Source: Syntrophobacterales bacterium (GTDB taxonomy: Bacteria > Desulfobacterota > Desulfobaccia > Desulfobaccales > 0-14-0-80-60-11). From it: a stretch of 8,805 nucleotides of DNA. The translations under genes were made by a program, and so were the position numbers. Location of the stretch: the NCBI GenBank assembly GCA_020052215.1, contig JAGVPN010000237.1, forward strand, positions 1 through 8,805, read 5' to 3'. Shown here piece by piece: positions 1 to 5,382 of the stretch (the stretch's first letter is position 1; each line of letters opens with the position of its first letter). The notes under the pieces are model-generated. The model made no database searches and was not told the DNA's origin. It saw nothing but the letters and a program-made list of their open reading frames with translations.

Positions 1-5
1 CCAAC

Positions 6-22
6 GGCGGGCAGTGCCCGCC
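6..22. repeat. Perfect GC-rich palindrome
   Basis: The sequence reads GGCGGGCA, one spacer base, then TGCCCGCC, followed by CTAC. The arms are perfectly complementary over 8 bp. It resembles the single-hairpin repeats found many times in repeat-rich genomes. Two related hairpins, with GGTGCG arms, lie at 327-343 and 7631-7657. Confidence 0.6.
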
Positions 23-31
23 CTACGTATC

Positions 32-65
32 TTTTCATGTTTTATGGGTGGGCCAACGGCCCATG
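32..65. repeat. Dispersed 34-bp repeat, copy 1
   Basis: This stretch matches 7807-7840 at 29 of 34 positions in the same orientation. Both copies share TTTTCATG, then a T-rich spacer and ATG, then a small hairpin GGGCC-3 nt-GGCCC ending in ATG. The three loop bases differ (AAC here, ACA in the other copy) while both stems are intact. Confidence 0.65.
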
Positions 66-326
66 CGCGACTGCTTAATTATTATAGAAAAATTGCTCCC
101 CGGGCGGTAGTGCGATAGAGATTTTGCCGCCTTTTTAAGCTTTATCCGCTCCCCCGCCGCACCGGTCGTGATGCGGCAGGCGCCGGTGGCGCCGGCGTTT
201 CCCCTGTGCTATGGTTTTATATGAACATAAACCGGCTGGATGGTCCTCCGGGCCCGCCGCCTGACGCAGCCGGTGCACTTAATGGCGGCGGCCAGGGATG
301 GCCGCCCCACCAGAAAATTATGTAGG

Positions 327-343
327 GTGCGTCCTACGCACCA
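327..343. repeat. Hairpin repeat with GGTGCGT arms
   Basis: GGTGCGT and ACGCACC pair perfectly around a CCT loop, directly preceded by GTA. It lies about 30 bp before the thioesterase ribosome binding site, so it could fold in that mRNA leader. The arm sequence is related to the palindrome at 7631-7657. Confidence 0.5.
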
Positions 344-376
344 GGTTTTTGAGTTCAGATAAGCGGGAGAATGCCC

Positions 377-811
377 ATGAAAGTAACCTTTGAACCTTTA
401 GCCCCGAAGCTGGAAGCCAGCATCCGCCAAAAACTGGCGGCCAACCCTTTTATAAAATTTGTCGGCATTATGGCGCCGCAGCTAGGGAAGGGCTTCGCCC
501 GGTTTCTGCTGCCCTTCAAACCCGAGTTGGCCAACAGCATCGGCCTGATGCAGGGAGGCGTCATCGCCGCCCTGGCGGATGAGGCCGTGGCCTACGCCCT
601 CTATAGCCTGGTGGCGGAGGGGGAGACGTTCAACACGGTGGAAATGAAGATCAACTTCCTGGGCGCGGTGAAAGAAGGCGACGTCACCGCCGAGGCCCAC
701 ATCGCCAAACGGGGCCGCACCATCTCCCTCGGCGAATTCGAGGTGCGCCAGGCCAACCGGCTGGTGGCCAAAGGGCTGTGCACCTATATTCACCTGACGG
801 GGAAGAAATAG
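377..811 (+). CDS. PaaI-type hotdog-fold thioesterase
   Basis: Predicted acyl-CoA thioesterase of the PaaI/4HBT group, a single cytoplasmic hotdog domain of 144 residues, which is the usual family length. The active-site segment is NSIGLMQGG (residues 53-61) followed by ALADEA, with Asp68 the likely catalytic acid. The His of the common HGG motif is Gln59; as I recall, QGG is a known variant in this family, so I do not read it as loss of function. The rest is the expected strand pattern (VEMKINFLGAVKEGDV, then GEFEVRQ). ATG 377 is preferred over the in-frame ATG 371 because the GGGAG site at 365-369 is 7 bp from the former and only 1 bp from the latter. The substrate cannot be told. It ends 39 bp from the convergent methyltransferase gene, with no terminator between them. 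Confidence 0.85.
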   Translation: MKVTFEPLAPKLEASIRQKLAANPFIKFVGIMAPQLGKGFARFLLPFKPELANSIGLMQGGVIAALADEAVAYALYSLVAEGETFNTVEMKINFLGAVKEGDVTAEAHIAKRGRTISLGEFEVRQANRLVAKGLCTYIHLTGKK

Positions 812-833
812 GGGGTAGCAGTTAGTTCTTTTC

Positions 834-849
834 TGACCCCTGACCCCTG
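834..849. repeat. Heptamer tandem repeat TGACCCC
   Basis: Two perfect copies of TGACCCC plus TG lie between the stop codons of the thioesterase and methyltransferase genes. The unit length of 7 bp is the same as in the tandem repeats at 7551-7568 and 7604-7619. Confidence 0.6.
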
Positions 850-868
850 CTTATACCCCACCGGCATC
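847..868. repeat. 22-bp direct repeat, copy A (methyltransferase 3' end)
   Basis: These 22 bp match 2632-2653 in the same orientation with one mismatch (position 851 against 2636). On the minus strand it reads GATGCCGGTGGGGTATA plus five bases. It supplies the last codons and the TAA stop of the methyltransferase gene (residues DAGGV). The second copy lies upstream of the same gene, so the two copies bracket it. Confidence 0.75.
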
Positions 869-2521
869 GTACGGCTCCTGCAATTCCTTCAGTAAATTAT
901 TTTGGCTCTCTTCCGGGTTGTTCTTCCGCCGCCGGGTGGCTTTTTTAAAGGTATCCTGGGACCACCAGGTGGGGAAATTGATCTTCTTCCCGGCAAAAAT
1001 CTCTTCAATGGTGAGAATTTGCAGGCGGGGAAAACGCTTTTCCGGGAACCCCTGATCAATGAAAGGTCCCGCCTCATCGGCCTCTTTCTGCATCTGCCGG
1101 GTGGGTTTCCGCAGGGTCAGGAACACGCCGATTTCGCCTTTCTCCCGTTCCAAGACCCCCTTCAAATCCCGGACCTGGGAGACGCTCACCTGACCGCCTT
1201 TCACCTGGAGGATGATCTTTTTATACTCGCCGCTGTATTCGTCCCGCAGGTTCATGACGCCGTCAATCCCCCGGTCCGCCCCCCGTTTATCCCGGGCGCT
1301 GCGGGCCCCCACCGCGGCCAGGGCCCAGTACTCGAATTGAAAGGGGTCTAGCTTAAACAACCGCTCGGCGCTGGGCACATCCCGTGGGATGCCAATTTCT
1401 TCGTACTCGGCGCGCTCCTTGCCGAAAGAATCCGCCAGCCTTTTCCTGATCAGGTCAATGGCTAAATAGGTGACGTCGATGCCGATCCAGCGGCGCTGGA
1501 GGCGTTCCGCCACCGCCACCGCGGTGCCGCAGCCGCAGAAGGGGTCCAGGACCACGTCACCTTCGTGGCTGGCGGCCCGGATGATGCGCGCCAGCAATGC
1601 TTCCGGTTTCTGAGTCTGATAGCCCATATGTTCTTTGCTGGAGCCGTGCAGGTGCTCGATGTCATACCAGATGTCCTTTACCAGGGTGCCTTGCATCTCG
1701 TCTAAGTATCTTTTGTAGCGCGCCACCCCGCCTTCGGGAATCACCACCCGGCCTTCGGCCCAGGCCTGCATCATGCGCTCTTGGGTCCAGCGCCAGACCC
1801 GCACCGTGCCGCTGCCCGGAGGAAATTCGTAGGTGAGGTTCGGCCTCTCTTTGTTAGGATTCAACAGGTTATCCAAATGGTACCGACGCCCGGTTTCCGG
1901 CTCCACATGGCGATAAAACTTCTCCAGGTATCCCGGGTCGTGCTCGGTGAATTGTGGATTAAATACCAATTTCTCCGACTTGCTGTAGTAAAAGATGGTG
2001 TCGTGAGCCCGGGAGAAGCGGGTAGTGGCGTGGCCCTTGGGCTGGGAGCGCTCCCAGATGATTTCGTTGCGGAAGTTTTTGGGGCTGAAGATGCTGTCCA
2101 GGATGAGCTTGATATAGTGGCTGGCGGTGGGGTCGCAGTGCAGAAAGAGGCTCCCGGTGGGCTTCAACACTCGGTGCATTTCCACCAGGCGCACCGCCAT
2201 CATGCTGAGGTAGGCCAGCATGTTGCTGCGGCGCAAGACCTGATGCAGGGCCTTGAGCAATTCGGCCAGGTCCGGCGGCCCGGCCATGACGGCTTCATCA
2301 AAGGCCTCTTCGGCCTGCGGCCCCCATTTCCAGGTATCGTCGAAGGCGGCGATTTGCGCCGCGGACTGATCCCCGGAGGGTTCCTTGAACAACATGTTGT
2401 AGGTGGCGTTGGAGTTGAACGGCGGGTCCAGGTAGATCAAGTCAATGCTGGCGACCGGGATATGCCGGCGGAGCACCTCCAGGTTGTCGCCGAAATAGAG
2501 TTGGTTCTTCCAGCCTTCCAC
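851..2521 (-). CDS. DNA methyltransferase fused to an Mrr-like nuclease domain
   Basis: Site-specific DNA methyltransferase of 556 residues, probably adenine-N6. Motif IV DPPF is at residues 32-35; the SAM-binding motif I DPFCGCGT is at 326-333, preceded by QKPE at 304-307. This order (catalytic motif first) is the beta class of type II/III enzymes. Residues about 135-300 hold the likely target-recognition part. From about residue 370 a second domain begins: FEYWALAAVGA, then RGIDG with Asp420 and ILQVKGG with Gln439 and Lys441. This is the D-Xn-QXK pattern of Mrr-type PD-(D/E)XK nucleases. The protein may thus modify and cut DNA by itself, like type IIG enzymes, or the second domain may only bind DNA. 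No separate restriction, specificity or regulator gene is nearby. The start is GTG (2519-2521) behind GAGGGGAGG. The final codons lie in a direct repeat. Recognition sequence unknown. Confidence 0.88.
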   Translation of the reverse strand: MEGWKNQLYFGDNLEVLRRHIPVASIDLIYLDPPFNSNATYNMLFKEPSGDQSAAQIAAFDDTWKWGPQAEEAFDEAVMAGPPDLAELLKALHQVLRRSNMLAYLSMMAVRLVEMHRVLKPTGSLFLHCDPTASHYIKLILDSIFSPKNFRNEIIWERSQPKGHATTRFSRAHDTIFYYSKSEKLVFNPQFTEHDPGYLEKFYRHVEPETGRRYHLDNLLNPNKERPNLTYEFPPGSGTVRVWRWTQERMMQAWAEGRVVIPEGGVARYKRYLDEMQGTLVKDIWYDIEHLHGSSKEHMGYQTQKPEALLARIIRAASHEGDVVLDPFCGCGTAVAVAERLQRRWIGIDVTYLAIDLIRKRLADSFGKERAEYEEIGIPRDVPSAERLFKLDPFQFEYWALAAVGARSARDKRGADRGIDGVMNLRDEYSGEYKKIILQVKGGQVSVSQVRDLKGVLEREKGEIGVFLTLRKPTRQMQKEADEAGPFIDQGFPEKRFPRLQILTIEEIFAGKKINFPTWWSQDTFKKATRRRKNNPEESQNNLLKELQEPYDAGGV

Positions 2522-2524
2522 GCG

Positions 2525-2533
2525 CCTCCCCTC
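2525..2533 (-). promoter_or_regulatory. Strong ribosome binding site fixing a GTG start
   Basis: On the minus strand GAGGGGAGG lies 3 bp before GTG at 2519-2521. It is the only strong Shine-Dalgarno sequence near the start and supports GTG as initiator; the following residues MEGWKNQLYFGDN match the usual start of such methyltransferases. Confidence 0.6.
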
Positions 2534-2628
2534 AAGCCGCCATCTCTGCGCTCTTGGAGCAATCCAACCCCAATCCCCTAACCCTCAGATCTTCTTATAG
2601 CTCAACCGGTTCGGATACGCAACCAGTC

Positions 2629-2727
2629 TTACTGCCTATACCCCACCGGCATCACCAGGAACGGGACGTGGCTCTCCGGGAGCTTCAAGGCCTGGGCTAA
2701 GGGCTTGTCCTTGAAACCCCCGGCCAC
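2629..2727 (-). pseudogene. 3' remnant of a nitroreductase-family gene
   Basis: The minus strand encodes about 32 residues ending in a natural-looking C terminus: VAGGFKDKPLAQALKLPE, a short gap, then VPFLVMPVGYRQ and TAA. This is the pattern at the end of SagB/nitroreductase-type oxidoreductases (ALxLPxxxxPLxxxPVGY). The reading frame stays open upstream to 2865, but those residues look like unrelated, low-quality sequence and there is no FMN-binding part, so the rest of the gene is gone. Codons for the MPVGYRQ end overlap the direct repeat that also occurs at the methyltransferase 3' end. Recognition rests on a short segment and is tentative; chance resemblance is possible. Confidence 0.4.
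2632..2653. repeat. 22-bp direct repeat, copy B (nitroreductase remnant)
   Basis: Matches 847-868 at 21 of 22 positions, same orientation, and is read on the minus strand as the last codons of the nitroreductase remnant. Flanking sequence on both sides differs from copy A. The two copies enclose the methyltransferase gene in a unit of about 1.76 kb. Confidence 0.75.
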
Positions 2728-2784
2728 AAAAAAATAACTGGCCGGGTGGGGGAGACTCGGCCAGTCGTGAAAGGAGAAAATGGT

Positions 2785-2834
2785 ATATGAACTTTGATTA
2801 AGGGGGGGAAGTGGGTACCTTAATGGTTCATATC
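2785..2834. repeat. Imperfect inverted repeat
   Basis: The left arm 2785-2803 (ATATGAACTTTGATTAAGG) pairs with the right arm 2818-2833 (CCTTAATGGTTCATAT) apart from three extra bases and one mismatch. The centre is a G-rich run. It marks the upstream limit of the recognisable nitroreductase remnant and may be an element end or a bidirectional hairpin. Confidence 0.5.
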
Positions 2835-3072
2835 TTGTTATATAGTGATGCAGCAACCATGCCAAAAACTACGCTAAAATTATTTATAGTATTTTCAGGG
2901 TGTTACCTCTGGAGGCCCGGAGAATCCGGTTCAATTAATTGTACCGCCTGGGGGTCAGACGGAAGCCATATGTTGATTAACCTGCCTAATTAATTAATCT
3001 ATTTAATGATACAACTTGTCGCTGGCTCGTACAAGAAGTCGCGAGTCGTCCGGAAAACGGCCGCATAACTTT

Positions 3073-3101
3073 TTGCGAGGTCATCACCCGTGGTATAAAA
3101 T
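3073..3101 (+). promoter_or_regulatory. Candidate sigma-70-type promoter for hpnJ
   Basis: TTGCGA at 3073-3078 and TAAAAT at 3096-3101 are separated by 17 bp. It is the best-spaced pair seen upstream of hpnJ, although neither box is perfect. A start near 3108 would leave a leader of roughly 190 nt and place the palindrome AAGGGTACCCTT (3108-3119) at the transcription start. Sequence match only. Confidence 0.3.
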
Positions 3102-3107
3102 ATAGAG

Positions 3108-3119
3108 AAGGGTACCCTT
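3108..3119. promoter_or_regulatory. 12-bp perfect palindrome AAGGGTACCCTT
   Basis: A perfectly two-fold symmetric 12-mer lies 7 bp after the candidate -10 box, where a repressor operator would sit. No regulator is identified, and the site is not repeated elsewhere in the window. Confidence 0.25.
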
Positions 3120-3236
3120 GGGGTTAATGCCTGGCGCCGCCGCCCGGTTACTCTCTCCACCTTAAACCCGGCTATTCCCTGGACAAAGGTGGCGACCTCG
3201 GATAAAATCCCTTTATTATATGAAGGGTTTTCCTCT

Positions 3237-3260
3237 GGCCGGCCGGGCCGAGTGCCGGCC
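3237..3260 (+). repeat. GC-rich hairpin in the hpnJ leader
   Basis: GGCCGGC (3237-3243) pairs with GCCGGCC (3254-3260) around a 10-nt loop, ending about 34 nt before the hpnJ ATG. A weaker AT/GC stem (AAAATCCCTT with AAGGGTTTT, about 3205-3231) lies just upstream. These could fold in the mRNA leader; no known riboswitch or attenuator was recognised. Confidence 0.35.
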
Positions 3261-3294
3261 TCCCAGGACTGCCCCTTAAAGGTGAAGGCAAACC

Positions 3295-4749
3295 ATGAAA
3301 CGCACCCTGTTCCTCAACCCGCCATCTTTCCAGGATTTTGATGGCGGCGCCGGTTCCCGCTATCAGGCCACCCGTGAAGTCACCTCTTTTTGGTATCCCA
3401 CCTGGCTGTGCTACCCCGCCGGCCTCATCCCGGAGTCCCGGGTGGTGGACGCCCCGCCGGAGAATTGGACGGTCGAACAGGTCGCGGACCTGGCCCCGGA
3501 TTTCGAGTTGGCCGTGCTCTTCACCTCCCAGCCGTCCTTTGCCCATGATCTGGCCACCGTCAGCCGGCTCAAGGCCAAAAACCCGAAGCTCCTGGTGGGG
3601 ATGGTGGGGCCCCAGGTGAGCGTCCTGGCCCAGGAATCCCTGGAAGCCGGTCCCCAGTTGGATTTTGTCGCCCGCCGGGAGTTCGATTATACTGTCCTCG
3701 ATTTGGCCCAGGCGCGGCCCTGGGGCGAGATCCAGGGAATCAGCTATCGCCACAATGGCCGCATCCATCATAACCCGGACCGGCCCTTTATCGAGGATCT
3801 GGATGCCCTGCCCATGGTCACGGAGATTTATCACCGGGACCTGACCATGGAGCACTACGAGATCCCCTACCTGCGCTACCCGTACGTGTCTTTCTATACC
3901 GGGCGGGGGTGTCCGGGGCATTGCGTTTACTGCCTCTGGCCCCAGACCTTCACCGGACGGCGTTACCGGGTGCGCAGCGTGGCCAACGTAGTGGCGGAGG
4001 TTCGCCGTTCCCTGGAACTCTTTCCCCAGGCCGCGGAGATCTTCTTTGACGATGACACTTTCACCGCCGACGGCGAGCGGGCCCGGCAACTCAGCCGGGA
4101 ATTCCGCCGCCTCAAGTTCGTCTGGTCCGCCACCGCCCGGGCCAATACCTCCTACGAGACCTTGAAGGCCATGAAGGAAGGGGGGCTGCGCCTCCTGGTG
4201 GTGGGTTTCGAAACCGGCGACCCCCAGGTTTTGAAAAATATCCGCAAAGGGGTCACCCTGGACCTGGGGCGCCGCCTGGCCAAATGGTGCCGGGAACTGG
4301 GCATCCAGGTCCACGGGACGTTCATGGTGGGGCTGCCGGGAGAGACCAAAGAGTCCATCGAGGCTTCCATCCGCTTCGCCGGCGAATTGGACCCGGACAC
4401 CATCCAGGTTTCCCTGGCCACCCCTTACCCGGGCACGGAATTTTATGATTTTTGCCGGGAGCGGGGCTTCCTCCAGGATGACGCCCTGGTCAACGGCGCC
4501 ACCGGCTACCAGCAGTGCGTGGTGGATTACCCCGGCCTGGCCGCGGCCGATATCTTCCAGGCAGTGCCTCAATTCTACCGCCGGTTTTATTTCCGGCCCC
4601 GCTACATGGCCCGGGCGGCCCTGGTGATGATGCGCGACCCGGTGGAACGCCGCCGTTTGCTCAAGGAAGGCCGCCAGTTTCTGAGCTTCATGTTCAAGCG
4701 GCGTCAAGGTCAACAAACCCCGGTGCCCGAGGGCAATCGCGGTCCATAA
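3295..4749 (+). CDS. hpnJ: Hopanoid-associated radical SAM protein HpnJ
   Basis: B12-binding-type radical SAM enzyme of 484 residues, the usual HpnJ length. The opening TLFLNPPS, FDGGAGSRYQ and SFWYPTWL (residues 4-39) is the distinctive HpnJ N terminus. It is followed by a cobalamin-binding-like alpha/beta domain (to about 150), the [4Fe-4S] motif CX3CX2C at Cys206, Cys210 and Cys213 (GCPGHCVYC), and further SAM-barrel features (FFDDDTF; VGFETGD; GTFMVGLPGET). In Burkholderia HpnJ is needed to convert bacteriohopanetetrol-glucosamine into the cyclitol ether by ring contraction, after HpnI adds the sugar and HpnK deacetylates it. The start has AAAGGTGAAGG 6-16 bp upstream. A second radical SAM gene begins 22 bp after its stop and hpnK follows, so this was probably one operon. 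No key residue is missing. Confidence 0.93.
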   Translation: MKRTLFLNPPSFQDFDGGAGSRYQATREVTSFWYPTWLCYPAGLIPESRVVDAPPENWTVEQVADLAPDFELAVLFTSQPSFAHDLATVSRLKAKNPKLLVGMVGPQVSVLAQESLEAGPQLDFVARREFDYTVLDLAQARPWGEIQGISYRHNGRIHHNPDRPFIEDLDALPMVTEIYHRDLTMEHYEIPYLRYPYVSFYTGRGCPGHCVYCLWPQTFTGRRYRVRSVANVVAEVRRSLELFPQAAEIFFDDDTFTADGERARQLSREFRRLKFVWSATARANTSYETLKAMKEGGLRLLVVGFETGDPQVLKNIRKGVTLDLGRRLAKWCRELGIQVHGTFMVGLPGETKESIEASIRFAGELDPDTIQVSLATPYPGTEFYDFCRERGFLQDDALVNGATGYQQCVVDYPGLAAADIFQAVPQFYRRFYFRPRYMARAALVMMRDPVERRRLLKEGRQFLSFMFKRRQGQQTPVPEGNRGP

Positions 4750-4771
4750 CCGGCCAGGAACTCCTGGGCTG

Positions 4772-5145
4772 ATGGTTCAGGGGGGCCGGGTTTCTGCCAG
4801 ATTGCCGTCACCAACGCCTGCGCCCGCTGCCGCTTTTGCAGCTTTCCCGGGGCGGCGCCGGGAGAACGGGTGATGGCCGATCCGGCCCGTCTCTGCCGGA
4901 GGCTTAAGGTCCTCAAAGACCAGGGTGTCTACTACCTCTGTCTCACCGGCGGCGAACCCTTGCTCTATCCCGCCCTGCTCCCGGCCCTGGGCCGGGCCTG
5001 GGACCTGGGGATCCATACCCTCCTCTGCACCAACGGCTGGCTGCTCACCCCGGCTTCTGGCCGCGCTCATAAGATCGCGGGGCTTGATACTATAGCAATT
5101 GCCAAAAGTTTTTTCCGTTATGGGAAGCATTCTAATCCCCCCTAA
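4772..5145 (+). pseudogene. Truncated, frameshifted radical SAM gene between hpnJ and hpnK
   Basis: ATG 4772 follows AGGA at 4756-4759, 22 bp behind the hpnJ stop, and opens MVQGG. It is then out of frame: the homologous sequence GPGFCQIAVTNACARCRFC lies in the frame beginning at 4786. One more G in the G6 run at 4780-4785 would join them. Without it the ATG frame stops within about 40 codons, and the homologous frame has no ATG, GTG or TTG before GTG 4870, which is past the cysteines. The region continues with YLCLTGGEPLLYP (radical SAM strand with the GGEP motif) and TLLCTNGWLLTP, then passes after about AGLDT (near 5090) into repeat DNA and stops at 5145. Roughly 110 residues remain of a protein normally about 300-350. 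The cluster motif is CX2CX2C, one residue shorter than canonical. Three departures suggest a decayed gene, perhaps once a hopanoid-modifying enzyme; a base error at the G run is possible. Confidence 0.8.
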
Positions 5146-5255
5146 CCCCCCTGTAGAAAAGGGGGGAACTACAAGGAATTGCTGTTAAAGTTCCCCTTTG
5201 CTAAAGGGGGACTTTAAAACCCCCCTTTGAAAAAAGGGGGGGGGTAGGGGGGATT
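5134..5255. mobile_element. C/G-rich palindromic element (MITE-like, 122 bp)
   Basis: It begins AATCCCCCC and ends GGGGGGATT, with imperfect terminal inverted repeats. It contains three successive hairpins: CCCCCC (5146-5151) with GGGGGG (5161-5166); near-perfect 15-bp arms at 5187-5217 around GCT; and CCCCCC with a G9 run at 5220-5244. It encodes nothing. The stop codon of the radical SAM remnant lies in its left end, and a related AGCAATT motif lies both outside (5093-5099) and, inverted, inside (5178-5184). The class of AATCCCCC-type repeats is common in repeat-rich bacterial genomes; the family here is unnamed. Confidence 0.65.
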
Positions 5256-5315
5256 TTTCATTCTCGGGGGCGAGACATTTGCCGCCACTGGCTGCGAGGC
5301 TGAGCTGTGAAGAAT

Positions 5316-5337
5316 GGGGGTAGGGGAGGGGGGTGGG
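5316..5337 (+). promoter_or_regulatory. G-quadruplex motif upstream of hpnK
   Basis: Four G tracts (G5, G4, G6, G3) are separated by loops of only 2, 1 and 1 nt. This meets the standard quadruplex pattern and predicts high stability. It lies on the coding strand 45 bp before the hpnK start, so it would also form in an mRNA reading through from hpnJ and could affect hpnK translation. A regulatory role is inference. Confidence 0.5.
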
Positions 5338-5382
5338 TAACTTTTTCTGCCATACAGTTGGGCCAAAGGTTCATGAGCAGCT

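Larger units (their letters stand above)
1..376. other. Gene-free, hairpin-rich leader
   Basis: No convincing gene lies here. The stretch holds a perfect GC-rich palindrome at 6-22, one copy of a 34-bp dispersed repeat at 32-65, smaller inverted repeats (GCCGCA 156-161 with TGCGGC 172-177; GGCGCC 179-184 and 188-193), and a hairpin at 327-343. The density of short palindromes is typical of REP-like intergenic repeats. No clear promoter could be assigned, and the thioesterase ribosome binding site closes the region. Confidence 0.6.
2522..3294. other. Intergenic region between methyltransferase and hpnJ
   Basis: No intact gene was found. From left to right it holds the methyltransferase ribosome binding site, the second copy of the 22-bp direct repeat, a probable nitroreductase 3' remnant (2629-2727), an inverted repeat (2785-2834), an AT-rich stretch about 2820-3020 with runs such as TTAATTAATTAAT, a candidate hpnJ promoter near 3073-3101, a 12-bp palindrome, and GC-rich leader hairpins just before hpnJ. 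The AT-rich part contrasts with the GC-rich genes around it. Confidence 0.6.

Noticed and set aside
550..560. Loss of the active-site His in the thioesterase (QGG for HGG)
   Set aside because: QGG occurs in functional PaaI-type relatives as I recall, and Asp68 is present, so it is not evidence of inactivation.
1781..2581. Long open frame on the plus strand opposite the methyltransferase
   Set aside because: Antisense shadow; the minus strand carries clear methyltransferase motifs.
2811..2993. Open frame on the plus strand in the AT-rich intergenic region
   Set aside because: Sixty codons of mixed composition with no ribosome site and no recognisable motif; it crosses the inverted repeat.
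3172..4716. Long open frame on the minus strand opposite hpnJ (514 codons)
   Set aside because: It is the antisense shadow of a GC-rich gene: rich in Gly, Pro, His and Gln, no domain, and hpnJ matches a known family.
4870..5145. Radical SAM frame starting at GTG 4870 as an intact small gene
   Set aside because: It starts after the cluster cysteines and ends in repeat DNA, so it cannot encode a working radical SAM enzyme; the homologous sequence clearly begins upstream.
5134..5255. Repeated hairpins as a CRISPR array
   Set aside because: The repeated units are unequal palindromes without constant spacers or repeat length.
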